This document shows positions 49,716-57,784 of a DNA stretch of 64,000 nucleotides, piece by piece. Numbering within the stretch: the first letter of the stretch is position 1; every line of letters begins with the position of its first letter. The stretch is from an uncultured Actinomycetes bacterium. GTDB taxonomy: Bacteria; Actinomycetota; Acidimicrobiia; Acidimicrobiales; RAAP-2. The notes under the pieces were generated by a model. That model was given only the letters and a program-made list of their open reading frames with translations, was not told the origin of the DNA and made no database searches. Where the stretch lies: assembly GCA_903871335.1 (NCBI GenBank), contig CAIQGE010000030.1, positions 62,001 to 126,000 of the forward strand. The letters are read 5' to 3'. Both the position numbers and the translations under genes were made by a program.

Positions 49716-50867
49716 ATGGCCAATAGCAACCTTGGTAAGGCAAAGGCTGCAAAGAACGACGAGTTCTACACGCAGTACGCCGACATCGAAAAAGAGATGA
49801 ACGCCTACTTGGACTTTGACGCTGATGTCTTCCGCGACAAGGTGGTGCTGCTCCCTTGCGACGACCCGGAGTGGTCGAACTTCACCAAGTACTTTGCCCA
49901 GAACTTCGACAAGCTCGGGCTAAAGAAACTCATCAGCACGAGCTACGCCCCGGACGCAAAGCCCAAGGAACTCAACCTGCAGATGTCCCTGTTCGAGCAA
50001 GAGAGCCCCAAGTTCGACAAGAAGAAGGCGCGGACGAATGGACGCGTCTTCACTCTCGAGCGTGACCGTAACGGCGACAAGAAGATCAACTTTGACGACA
50101 TCGAATGGGACTATCTCAAAGGCGATGGGGACTTCCGTAGTGACGAGGTGAGGGCGCTCCGTGACCAAGCTGACATCATCGTGACGAACCCCCCGTTCTC
50201 GCTTTTCAGAGAGTTTCTCGCGTGGATTTTGGAATCTGACAAGAAGTTTGTGATTATTGGCAACCAGAATGCGATTACTTACAAAGACGTCTTTCCTTTA
50301 ATCAAGGAAAACAAGATCTGGCTAGGGAACGGCTTCACTCGAAACATGGCGCACTTTTACACCCCGTACGTTCCATACAGCAAGTGGATTGAGCAAGAGG
50401 GCGAAAACGTTGTGCGCGTCGCTGGCGTGCAGTGGTTTACCAACATCGACCACGGCAAGCGACACCAACCGCTTCAGTTGATGACTAAGGCTGACAACAA
50501 GAAGTTCAGCAAGCACAAGGAAGTGAAGGGCGTTGGTTACCAAAAGTACGACAACTACGACGCCATTGAAGTGCCGTTCACCGATGCGATTCCAAGCGAT
50601 CACAAGGGTGTGATGGGTGTGCCGATCAGCTTCCTAAGCAAGTACAACCCCGAGCAGTTTGAAATCATTGGTATGTGCGAGAACCAAGATCTGTATGGAC
50701 TTAAGACTAAAAAGTACGCATCTACTGAGTGCAAGGCTGCATACACAGCGAAGTTCGGAAAACCAGGAACGTATGACTTGAACGCTTCAGGAGTTGTGAC
50801 GATTGGGGGAATCCAAGAGAAGGTCTATCAAAGGATTCTGATCCGCCACAGGAAGGTAGCCAAATGA
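49716..50867 (+). CDS. Adenine-specific DNA methyltransferase, M.EcoRI family
   Basis: 383 residues closely following remembered M.Eco[18 protein letters not shown] at the start, [53 protein letters not shown] with catalytic motif NPPF (158-161), and [22 protein letters not shown]. It should methylate adenine N6 using S-adenosylmethionine. The target may or may not be GAATTC. A strong AGGAAGGA site precedes the ATG. No R.EcoRI-like gene is next to it. Instead the next gene, overlapping by 4 nt, is a DUF262-HNH nuclease. Codon use is A/T-richer than in neighbours. Confidence 0.88.
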   Translation: MANSNLGKAKAAKNDEFYTQYADIEKEMNAYLDFDADVFRDKVVLLPCDDPEWSNFTKYFAQNFDKLGLKKLISTSYAPDAKPKELNLQMSLFEQESPKFDKKKARTNGRVFTLERDRNGDKKINFDDIEWDYLKGDGDFRSDEVRALRDQADIIVTNPPFSLFREFLAWILESDKKFVIIGNQNAITYKDVFPLIKENKIWLGNGFTRNMAHFYTPYVPYSKWIEQEGENVVRVAGVQWFTNIDHGKRHQPLQLMTKADNKKFSKHKEVKGVGYQKYDNYDAIEVPFTDAIPSDHKGVMGVPISFLSKYNPEQFEIIGMCENQDLYGLKTKKYASTECKAAYTAKFGKPGTYDLNASGVVTIGGIQEKVYQRILIRHRKVAK

Positions 50868-52024
50868 GAACTGAACTTGAGCACTACACCGTCCGCGACA
50901 TCGTCGAGGACTTCACCTACAACGAGCTCGAGGGCAAGGGTCTCTACGGGCTCGCCGGCAATCTCACGATCCAGCCCGAGTACCAGCGCAACTACATCTA
51001 CGTCGAAAAGGGCCGTGATGCTGCAGTTATTGACTCTCTCTTGAAGGGCTACCCGCTGGGGTTGATCTACTTTAACCAGGCCCCCAACGGACAGCTCGAA
51101 GTCCTCGACGGCCAGCAGCGCATCACCAGCTTTGGTCGTTTCGTAAAGGGCCAGTTCGCGGTCATCAATGATAAGGACATGCCGATGTACTTCTCGAGCT
51201 TGCCCCAAGATCAACAAGACCTCATCTTGGACTCGGAGATCTTGGTCTACGTCTGCACTGGTACTGAGTCAGAGATCAAGTCCTGGTTCAAGACCATCAA
51301 CATCGCCGGCGTGCCCCTGAACGACCAAGAACTACTCAACGCGGTCTACTCCGGCCCCTTCGTCACCGCGGGCAAGGCGGAGTTCTCCAACACTCAGAAC
51401 GCCAACGTCCAGAAGTGGAGTGCGTACGTTGCGGGGTCGGTCAATCGACAGGACTTCTGGGAGTGCGCACTTGACTGGGTGAGCCAAGGCGACATTCAGG
51501 GCTATATGGCCAAGCACCGCAACGACAAGGACATCAAGGCCGTCAAGACCTACTTCACGACCGTCATCGACTGGGTGTCATCCGTCTTTACCGAGGTCGA
51601 AAAGGAGATGCGCGGCCTGCCCTGGGGGCGGCTCTACGAGACCTACCACTCCAACTCCTACGACTCCAAGAAGATTGCCAAGCGGGTCAAGGATCTGTAC
51701 GGCGACGAGTGCGTGACCAGTCACAAGGGAATCTTTGAGTATGTCCTCGGTGGCGAGAAGGACAAGAGACTGCTCGAAATCCGCCTCTTCGATGACCGCA
51801 CGAAGCGCGTTGCCTATGAGAAGCAGACCACAGAGGCGGCTGAGAAGGGCGCTTCGAACTGTTCAGTGTGCGCATCGGTGCAGAACGCCAACCAGGAAAG
51901 GATCTGGAAGCTGTCTGAGATGGACGCGGACCACGTGACTGCGTGGAGCAAGGGCGGCTCGACGGCAGCCAGCAACTGCGAGATGCTGTGCCGGGCTCAC
52001 AACCAGGCCAAGGGCAACAAATAA
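50864..52024 (+). CDS. DUF262 (ParB-like/GmrS-type) protein with C-terminal HNH nuclease
   Basis: 386 residues. The N-terminal domain has the DUF262 hallmarks [10 protein letters not shown] (37-46) and DGQQR (82-86), a ParB/Srx-like NTP-binding fold found in modification-dependent nucleases such as GmrSD. The C-terminus is an HNH domain with zinc Cys333 and Cys336 plus Cys372 and Cys376, and catalytic His357 (DADHV), Asn371 and His379. The ATGA overlap with the methyltransferase indicates a single operon, so it is the likely restriction partner. Substrate is inferred, not known. Confidence 0.82.
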   Translation: MRTELEHYTVRDIVEDFTYNELEGKGLYGLAGNLTIQPEYQRNYIYVEKGRDAAVIDSLLKGYPLGLIYFNQAPNGQLEVLDGQQRITSFGRFVKGQFAVINDKDMPMYFSSLPQDQQDLILDSEILVYVCTGTESEIKSWFKTINIAGVPLNDQELLNAVYSGPFVTAGKAEFSNTQNANVQKWSAYVAGSVNRQDFWECALDWVSQGDIQGYMAKHRNDKDIKAVKTYFTTVIDWVSSVFTEVEKEMRGLPWGRLYETYHSNSYDSKKIAKRVKDLYGDECVTSHKGIFEYVLGGEKDKRLLEIRLFDDRTKRVAYEKQTTEAAEKGASNCSVCASVQNANQERIWKLSEMDADHVTAWSKGGSTAASNCEMLCRAHNQAKGNK

Positions 52025-52065
52025 GTGCTTAGCGGAGAGACGTTTACGCTGCAAAGCTTCCCTGC

Positions 52066-52093
52066 TTGACATTTCGACAGGTCCTGGTACAGT
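52066..52093 (+). promoter_or_regulatory. Promoter of the Abi_2 transcript
   Basis: Consensus -35 TTGACA (52066-52071) and -10 TACAGT (52088-52093) with a 16-nt spacer. Transcription would begin near 52100, directly before the 40-nt hairpin and 55 nt before the Abi_2 start. This is among the best sigma-70-like promoters in the window. Confidence 0.65.
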
Positions 52094-52105
52094 TGTTCGT
52101 ACTAC

Positions 52106-52145
52106 GACCCGTCCCGTCGGCACCTTCGAGGTGCGGGGGCGGGTC
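52106..52145 (+). ncRNA. Structured leader RNA upstream of the Abi_2 gene (abiF-RNA-like candidate)
   Basis: A 40-nt hairpin: GACCCG (52106-52111) pairs with CGGGTC (52140-52145), CCC (52113-52115) with GGG, and an inner GCACC (52120-52124) with GGTGC (52130-52134) around TTCGA. It starts a few nt after the predicted transcription start and ends 9 nt before the Abi_2 ATG. Structured RNAs are known upstream of some abiF genes (Rfam has an abiF RNA motif). Membership here needs a covariance search. Confidence 0.5.
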
Positions 52146-52154
52146 ATCTTGTCT

Positions 52155-53126
52155 ATGAGCACCTATTCAAAACCCTGGCTATCAGTTGCTGATCAAATCG
52201 CGCACCTCCAAGCGCGGGGCATGCACATCCCGAACGTCGACCGTGCCAAGAGGTACCTCACAACTGCTGGCTACTACCACCTCAGCGGTTACTGGTACCC
52301 AATGCGCAGCAGCGGTGTTGTTAACGGCCAGAGAGTAGTGCTTGACAGCTTCTTGCCACTTGTGTCATTCGACCACGTAGTGGCCATGTTCCAGTTCGAC
52401 AAGGAGTTGAGGACATTACTTCTCGAGGCAATCACTCGAATCGAGCAGGCCCTGAAGGTTGATTTAGCCCATCACCTTGGCAAGGAGGACACTTTTGCCC
52501 ATCTGCACGCGCGGCACTTCAGCCCTGGTTTTGTGAATCCCCAGCCAAAGCTTCTCAAGAACGGTGCTACTCGAACACCAGTGAGCCACGCAGACTGGAT
52601 CATTTCTCACAACAAGAAGTTGACCCGCCCGAACGAGTTCGTGAAGCACCATCAGCGTAAGTACGGCCCGGAGTTGCCAATCTGGGTGGCCATTGAGGTC
52701 ATGGATTTTGGAGACGTGCTTTACCTAATCGACGGGTTGAGGCAGAAGTGGCGGGCGCCTATGGCGGTTCGATTCGGGCTTCCCGATGAGAGTCGCTTCT
52801 CAAGCTGGTTGGGAGCGTTACGAAGTCTTCGCAACCTCTGTGCGCACCACGGGAGAGTTTGGAACCACGCATCGCCTGCAATCCCGGCAACTGTTTCACT
52901 GAAAGAACTTCCTCAGTTCTCGAGCCTTCACGGCCCACCGTCGCTGTGGAACAAGCCCTACGCCACATTCATGATTGTGGCTTACCTGAATAAGCAAGTG
53001 GTTCCAGCAAGCCGTTGGCAACAGCGCTTTGCGGCAGCCTTGGCAACCATCCCTGCTGCTCCTGGGATCGACATTAAGTACGCTGGTGCTCCAGCCAACT
53101 GGGCCACAGATCCGACGTGGCTCTAA
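52155..53126 (+). CDS. Abi_2 (AbiD/AbiF-like) abortive infection protein
   Basis: 323 residues from the ATG at 52155; no clear ribosome site is visible, as the leader hairpin occupies it. Family marks include KPWLSVADQIAHLQARGM, YYHLSGYWYPM, FDKELRTLLLEAITRIEQALK and a HEPN-type RxxxxH motif (Arg226 to His231 in LRNLCAHHGRVWN). That motif is the probable RNase active site. Such proteins act as phage-triggered toxins. It stands alone behind its own promoter, after the methyltransferase-nuclease operon. Confidence 0.85.
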   Translation: MSTYSKPWLSVADQIAHLQARGMHIPNVDRAKRYLTTAGYYHLSGYWYPMRSSGVVNGQRVVLDSFLPLVSFDHVVAMFQFDKELRTLLLEAITRIEQALKVDLAHHLGKEDTFAHLHARHFSPGFVNPQPKLLKNGATRTPVSHADWIISHNKKLTRPNEFVKHHQRKYGPELPIWVAIEVMDFGDVLYLIDGLRQKWRAPMAVRFGLPDESRFSSWLGALRSLRNLCAHHGRVWNHASPAIPATVSLKELPQFSSLHGPPSLWNKPYATFMIVAYLNKQVVPASRWQQRFAAALATIPAAPGIDIKYAGAPANWATDPTWL

Positions 53127-53270
53127 CCGCTCACTACCGACAAGAAGCGCGGTTGGTCTCAAATGTCATTGTTTGTCCGGTTTCTGCCCCATCAATTGAA
53201 AAATCTGACGCGTAGCTCTGAAAAGTGGTTTCCCTACTCTGAGAAGTACCGACGCCACTTGGGATCTGGA

Positions 53271-53283
53271 CTTCTGTATTTGG
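53271..53283 (-). repeat. Right 13-bp inverted repeat of the island
   Basis: Reverse complement of CAAATACAGAAGT, 145 nt after the Abi_2 stop. Fourteen nt further, the left-end sequence of a second element copy begins, forming an 11-bp inverted repeat pair at 53273-53283 and 53297-53307. The stretch 53127-53270 shows no gene. Confidence 0.6.
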
Positions 53284-53288
53284 CTCGC

Positions 53289-53600
53289 CACGCGGCAAAT
53301 ACAGAAATAGGCAATTCGGAAGTGCAAAAGTCCGGATTTACGACTTCTTGATGCCACGTTCGACTGGCAAGTGCCAGTGGAACGTGATGTGAGGGCTGCA
53401 CCTGCTGTCCGAGCATCATCGAAGACGAAGAGAACCCCCGCAGGGCCGTGACAGGTCCCACGGGGGTTCTTCGTTTCGTTCGACCAGCGTTTGGGTCAGG
53501 TCAAAAGTGGGTGCAAGACCTCGGTACGACTGCCCACCTGACGCGTGATGCGAGTGAGACGGTGGTGGTAGGAGTCGCGAGGGTTTTCCTTGGGTGCGGG
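53289..53600 (+). mobile_element. Decayed second copy of the island left end
   Basis: The order of parts repeats 46685-46970: the CGCCAC-GGCAAATACAGAA block, TTCGGA and CAAAAGTCCG, an intervening hairpin (53355-53386), a terminator hairpin (53431-53440 with 53461-53470, loop GGCCGTGACAGGTCC), then the 3' end of a transposase gene on the minus strand. Similarity is clear but interrupted by many substitutions, so this copy is old. It lies in the 623-nt space between the Abi_2 and SGNH hydrolase genes; nothing else recognisable was seen in that space. Confidence 0.6.
53496..53590 (-). pseudogene. C-terminal remnant of a transposase
   Basis: The minus-strand translation reads RDSYHHRLTRIT, then a diverged stretch, then VLHPLLT and a stop. 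The intact transposase ends REPYHHRLTRITHTVNG then VLHPLTT. Nine residues (YHHRLTRIT) are identical. Nothing upstream of about 53600 continues the reading frame convincingly, so only about the last 30 codons remain. Confidence 0.75.
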
Positions 53601-53749
53601 CGACGCAGGTGCAACCTGCTTTCAAAAATCTCGATTCTGCGACGTCGCGTCTGATCACCTCGCTGCGCAACTAAACCCCTCAGGCCCGACTGCATCGCCC
53701 TCGGGTGAACGACCTACGATGTGTCGAGTTCATGTCAGGGGAGTTGTTC

Positions 53750-54646
53750 ATGTCACGCGTCGCGTTTCGAAATGTGGTTCTGTCATTGTCGTTAGTCGCT
53801 GGGGCGGCCGCGGTCACCGTGGCCCCGTCCGCTGGTGCGGCCAAGAAGACCACGATGTACTACGTCAACCTCGGTGACTCCTACGCCGCGGGCTATCAGT
53901 ACGGTGGTCAACCGGCCACTACCGAGTTGCACGGGTACGCGAACCAACTGGACGCCGCTCTCGCGAAGAAGCACCCGATGACCCTCGAAAACTTCGGTTG
54001 CGGTGGTGCGACCACCGATTCGCTGCTCAACACCGTCAACTGTCCGGATCCCACCACTAATGGGCCCACGTACACCACGACCTCGCAGGAAGCCGCCGCT
54101 CTCGCCTTCATCGCCGCGCACCCCGGTCAGATCGGCCTCATCACGATCTCCATTGGTGGCAATGACTTCGACGGCTGTGTCGGCGGATCCAACCCGGCGA
54201 CGTGCGTGCTCGACGCCATGCCGACCATGAAAGCCAACGTCGAGAAATTGTCCAGCGATCTGCGCACGGCCGTGGGCAGCGGTGTGCCGATCATCGGTAT
54301 CACCTACCCCGACGTCGTGCTCGGTGAATGGCTCCAGGGTACGAACGGCAAGAGCCTCGCGTCGTTGTCGGTGACCGCGTTCAAGGCGATCATCAACCCG
54401 ACCTTGGCCGCCGCGTACGCCACGCAAAACGTGAGCTTCGTTGACGTGACGACCGCCACCGGGGCCTACACGCCGTGGTCGAAGATGACCAAGCTCAAGC
54501 CCTACGGCAAGATTCCGGTCGCCGTGGCCAACGTGTGCGAGTTGACGTGGTTCTGCTCAATCGCCGGGGACATTCACCCGAAGACGGCCGGCTACAAGGT
54601 GATCGCGGGTCTGTTGCAGAAGCAGTACAACACGCTCGTCCACTAA
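53750..54646 (+). CDS. Secreted SGNH-family lipase/esterase
   Basis: 298 residues from the ATG at 53750, which has GGGGAG 7 nt upstream. A signal peptide (LSLSLVAGAAAVTVAPSAGA) is cleaved near residue 30. SGNH blocks are GDSY (Ser44), the glycine-rich ENFGCGGATT, IGGND (Asn138) and the C-terminal GDIHPKTAGY with Asp and His. It resembles secreted actinobacterial SGNH esterases. Substrate unknown. Confidence 0.88.
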   Translation: MSRVAFRNVVLSLSLVAGAAAVTVAPSAGAAKKTTMYYVNLGDSYAAGYQYGGQPATTELHGYANQLDAALAKKHPMTLENFGCGGATTDSLLNTVNCPDPTTNGPTYTTTSQEAAALAFIAAHPGQIGLITISIGGNDFDGCVGGSNPATCVLDAMPTMKANVEKLSSDLRTAVGSGVPIIGITYPDVVLGEWLQGTNGKSLASLSVTAFKAIINPTLAAAYATQNVSFVDVTTATGAYTPWSKMTKLKPYGKIPVAVANVCELTWFCSIAGDIHPKTAGYKVIAGLLQKQYNTLVH

Positions 54647-54680
54647 TGACTCGCTCGACATCCGCTGAGGTGTCGGCCCC

Positions 54681-55136
54681 GTGAGCGGTGACCACGATAC
54701 CGAGCGCATGCGCGAGGCTCTCGCGCTGGCGCGCACCGCGGCGTCTCACGGGGACGTCCCGGTGGGATGTCTGGTGGAAGTCGACGGTGTCGTCATCGGT
54801 CGGGGTGAAAATCGACGGGAAGTGGACGCGGACCCCACGGCGCACGCCGAGATTCTCGCCCTGCGAGCCGCGGCGACGCACCTCGGTCGTTGGCGCCTCG
54901 ATACCGCGACGATCTACGTGACGTTAGAGCCGTGCGTGATGTGCGCCGGCGCGCTGCTCAACGCACGAGTGTCCCGTGTCGTGTTGGGAGCGACCGACGA
55001 AAAGGCCGGGGCCGTCGGATCGCGGTACAACGTGCTCGCGGATCCTCGACTCCTCCATGAAGTTGATATCGAAGTGGGCGTTGAAGCCGAAGCGTCAGCC
55101 ACCCTCTTGCGAGAGTTTTTTGAACAGCGCCGTTAG
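54681..55136 (+). CDS. tadA: tRNA-specific adenosine deaminase
   Basis: Deaminates A34 to inosine in tRNA-Arg(ACG). 151 residues from a GTG, with the zinc site HAE (in PTAHAEILAL) and PCVMC (in TLEPCVMCAGAL), and the proton-shuttling Glu in HAE. GDVPVGCLVEVDG and GSRYNVLADPRLLHEV are typical. Its stop overlaps the convergent SGNH gene stop by 4 nt. Confidence 0.94.
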   Translation: MSGDHDTERMREALALARTAASHGDVPVGCLVEVDGVVIGRGENRREVDADPTAHAEILALRAAATHLGRWRLDTATIYVTLEPCVMCAGALLNARVSRVVLGATDEKAGAVGSRYNVLADPRLLHEVDIEVGVEAEASATLLREFFEQRR

Positions 55137-56095
55137 GACTTCAGAATCTTTTGCACGACGGCGCCGAACACCGTCGACAGATACTCCGCGTACGTAGCAG
55201 AGACGTGGCCGGCGTTGAAGTACGCGGCGAAACGTCCGACGACCGGGGAACACACTTTCGGTGCGCACAACCACGGGTTGGTCTCGATGAACTTCGCACC
55301 TGACGCTTTGGCCGCAGTACGTTCAGCCTGATAGTGATTCGTGATCTGCTTGTTGGGGTTGCCCGCCGCGCACTTTTGCACTGACGTCGGATACACGGCC
55401 AGACATTCGGGCAGCGGCTTGTTGAACGTGACGATGTCACCAATCACCGCGACGGACGTGTGAGGACCCGCCAACGCCGAGATTGTTGCTTCCAATCCGT
55501 TGGTCCACGCGATGTCCGTGGTGGGTTGGGCGTTGCCGTCGAGAATTCCGGTCGTGCGACCCGCGAGCAGCACGAGAGATGGAGCGAGCGCGTGAATTTG
55601 CGTCAGAGAATTAGAACGCCACGTGTTGCACGCCGTGTCGGGACCGAGGGTGGTGCCCGTCCAGACGGTGATCGATGCGGCGGGGCAACCAGGACGCCAC
55701 ACGAGAACGATCTTGTAACCCAGCTTCTGCGCGATCGGTACGAGAGCCGGGAGCCACATCTGCGCGTGCGAATCCCCGAAAAGAACAATGGTCTTCTTGG
55801 AGGTCGTACTCGCAAAGACGCAACTCGTCGTTCCGTCGCACTCCTTGTCAGAAAGTGGGTAGTAGAGACCCGAGGAATCGGTTGCGACGGCCGACAGGTT
55901 CGGGTAGAGACCCGACGGAAGAGCATTCACGTTGGGCGACGCGGCAACCAAGGCCTGCACCTGCGCGGCGGTCCCCGGAGTGGGCAGTGCGGGAGCCGAC
56001 GAATCAACCGCGGCGGCGGCTGAACTCGCCGCGAGCACGATGCTGGCGACGAGGACGCCGATGCGGCGCGCGGAGCTCGAGGCGTGCTTCAACAT
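55133..56095 (-). CDS. Secreted SGNH-domain protein (acyltransferase partner)
   Basis: 320 residues from the ATG at 56095 with GGACGGG upstream. A signal peptide (RIGVLVASIVLAASSAAAA) precedes the mature domain. The domain has KKTIVLFGDSHAQMWLPAL (Ser109, GDSH form), VLWRPGC-like LVWRPGCPAA, LVLLAGR and, near the end, a His in NAGHVSATYAEYL. This SGNH type usually forms the C-terminal half of OafA/OatA O-acyltransferases. Here it is a separate gene 85 nt downstream of the acyltransferase-3 gene, so both probably act together on an envelope glycan. Confidence 0.82.
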   Translation of the reverse strand: MLKHASSSARRIGVLVASIVLAASSAAAAVDSSAPALPTPGTAAQVQALVAASPNVNALPSGLYPNLSAVATDSSGLYYPLSDKECDGTTSCVFASTTSKKTIVLFGDSHAQMWLPALVPIAQKLGYKIVLVWRPGCPAASITVWTGTTLGPDTACNTWRSNSLTQIHALAPSLVLLAGRTTGILDGNAQPTTDIAWTNGLEATISALAGPHTSVAVIGDIVTFNKPLPECLAVYPTSVQKCAAGNPNKQITNHYQAERTAAKASGAKFIETNPWLCAPKVCSPVVGRFAAYFNAGHVSATYAEYLSTVFGAVVQKILKS

Positions 56096-56180
56096 CCCGT
56101 CCACTGTAGACAGTGGCCGAGCCACTTTTGCTTCGCGCACGAGATCGTGATCATTTCGCAACATGGGCACGAATTCTTGA

Positions 56181-57425
56181 TTACACCAGGGGAACGTGGA
56201 TGCACGAGGCGACGATCAACGCCACGCCGATCCACGCGGCACCGAGGATGAGGGTGATCACGGGACGTCGAGCTAACCAGGACGATCGGCGCACCGGACG
56301 TTCCAGCACGTAGTACATGAGGTAGGCCCCGGCCAAGGTGGCGGCCGAAATCCACAGCGCGTCACTCACCGGGATGTAGTGGCCCTCGTAGATGATGCCG
56401 ATGGCCAGAATCATGGGCGGCCAGTGCAGCAAGTACCACCCGTAGGAAACGCGACCCACCGAGCGCACCGGGGCGAAGGCGAGGAAGTGACCCGCCCCAA
56501 TACCCGACGCCCCGCCCACGATGACCGCCACCGCGCCGAGCACCGGCACGAGAGCCGGCCAACCGGGATAGTTATCCGCCTGATGTCCTTGGAAGACCGC
56601 CGCCCACACAATCGCGAGAAGTCCGACCCAGGCGATGACGGCGCCGGTGACCTTGGGCATGCGTGCGGCCTCCGCGGCGAGACACGCGGCGACGGCACCC
56701 AGTCCGAGTTCCCACGCTCGGGTGAACGGAGAGTAGAACGCCCACGTCGGACTCGCGGTCACTTCGTGAAGTGCCCATATAAAAGAGGTGACGACAATGA
56801 CCGACGAGGCCACCAGCACCTTCCACCGGTGCGACCAACGTCGGGCCAGAACACCGAGAAGAAGCACGAGCAAGGGCCAGACGAGATAGAACTGCTCCTC
56901 GACCGCGAGCGACCAGAAGTGGCGAAGCGGCGAGGGTTCTGAACCCATGTTGAAGTAGGAACTCAACTGCGACATGCGCCAGTTCGCCGCGAAGAGTGAC
57001 GAGTACTTCGCGTCGCCAGCGGTGACGGTGTACGTGATGATGTTCTGGATGTAATACGCCGCAACCGTCGTACCAATGATGACGAGTATCGCGGCGGGAA
57101 GGATCCGGCGAACGCGTCGCGCGTAGAAGCCCAAAATCGAGATGCGGCCTCGCGTATCACGCTCACGAAGCAACAGGCCGGTGATCAGGAAACCCGAGAT
57201 GACAAAGAACACGTCGACACCGATGTACCCGCCGGCGAGTTGGGACAGACCAGCGTGAAAGAGCACCACGACGACCACGGCGACCGCACGAAGTCCTTCG
57301 ATATCGGGCCGGAACCGTAGCTCCAAGCCACCAGGCGTGTCTTCGGGCGGCGCGGCGTCATTGTGAGCGTCGAGGGTCGAGATCGCCGTCGCCGTTGGCT
57401 GGGACTCCTCGTTACTCGTCGGCAC
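56181..57425 (-). CDS. Acyltransferase-3 family membrane protein (OafA-like)
   Basis: 414 residues from the GTG at 57425, preceded by GGAGGGAG; an in-frame ATG upstream lacks a ribosome site. After a disordered N-terminus come RFRPDIEGLRAVAVVVVVLFHAG (catalytic His region), GVDVFFVISGFLITGLL, FYARRVRRILPA, and HFWSLAVEEQFYLVWPLLVLL, with ten or so membrane helices. Such proteins move acetyl or other acyl groups onto surface sugars. The extracytoplasmic SGNH half is encoded by the next gene. Confidence 0.88.
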   Translation of the reverse strand: MPTSNEESQPTATAISTLDAHNDAAPPEDTPGGLELRFRPDIEGLRAVAVVVVVLFHAGLSQLAGGYIGVDVFFVISGFLITGLLLRERDTRGRISILGFYARRVRRILPAAILVIIGTTVAAYYIQNIITYTVTAGDAKYSSLFAANWRMSQLSSYFNMGSEPSPLRHFWSLAVEEQFYLVWPLLVLLLGVLARRWSHRWKVLVASSVIVVTSFIWALHEVTASPTWAFYSPFTRAWELGLGAVAACLAAEAARMPKVTGAVIAWVGLLAIVWAAVFQGHQADNYPGWPALVPVLGAVAVIVGGASGIGAGHFLAFAPVRSVGRVSYGWYLLHWPPMILAIGIIYEGHYIPVSDALWISAATLAGAYLMYYVLERPVRRSSWLARRPVITLILGAAWIGVALIVASCIHVPLV

Positions 57426-57577
57426 GTCACTCCCTCCGCCGCGCGCATCGCGCGCTGACCCCGAATTCCTAGCACGGAAGTCATGAATTTCCGGAAATTG
57501 CACAACGACGATTCAATGAACTCTGTGACACGCCCGCACCTTTGGTGACCTAGAGGGTCCTGAGTAGACTCGACCCC

Positions 57578-57662
57578 GGAGGAGTGCGAGAGCGGCCGAA
57601 TCGGACGGTCTCGAAAACCGTTGTGTCTACGGGCACCGTGGGTTCAAATCCCACCTCCTCCG
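57578..57662 (+). tRNA. tRNA-Ser (CGA anticodon)
   Basis: Class II tRNA with acceptor GGAGGAG/CTCCTCC, anticodon arm ACGGT-CTCGAAA-ACCGT (CGA), long variable arm, T-loop TTCAAAT and discriminator G. No CCA is encoded. Its acceptor, D and T arms are the same as in tRNA-Ser(GGA) at 46598, but there is no island next to it. Confidence 0.96.
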
Positions 57663-57667
57663 CGGTG

Positions 57668-57699
57668 ACGAAGCGGGCGGCGCGAGCCGCCCGCTTCGT
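57668..57699 (+). terminator. Terminator hairpin after tRNA-Ser(CGA)
   Basis: Perfect 14-bp stem, arms 57668-57681 and 57686-57699 (ACGAAGCGGGCGGC and its complement), GCGA loop, starting 6 nt after the tRNA. Confidence 0.75.
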
Positions 57700-57784
57700 G
57701 CTGTATGGGCCACAATCACCGAAACCACCGTGACGGTACGCTGGTTCTACTTCTCGGATGACCGAGTGAAGGAAAGGACCTGAC

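Larger units (their letters stand above)
46691..53283. mobile_element. Accessory island bounded by 13-bp inverted repeats, next to tRNA-Ser(GGA)
   Basis: CAAATACAGAAGT at 46691-46703 is repeated in inverse orientation at 53271-53283. In between are a DDE transposase, a degenerate tyrosine-recombinase-like gene, an M.EcoRI-like methyltransferase, a DUF262-HNH nuclease and an Abi_2 gene. The methyltransferase and Abi_2 genes are visibly richer in A/T codons than the flanking housekeeping genes. Beyond the right repeat, at 53289 onward, the left-end sequence appears again in direct orientation. That could mean two tandem elements, one decayed. Which enzyme moved the island is unknown. Confidence 0.65.

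Noticed and set aside
46691-53339. A CRISPR array suggested by the recurring CAAATACAGAA blocks
   Set aside because: Only three occurrences, in mixed orientation and not regularly spaced; they behave as element ends, and no cas genes are present.
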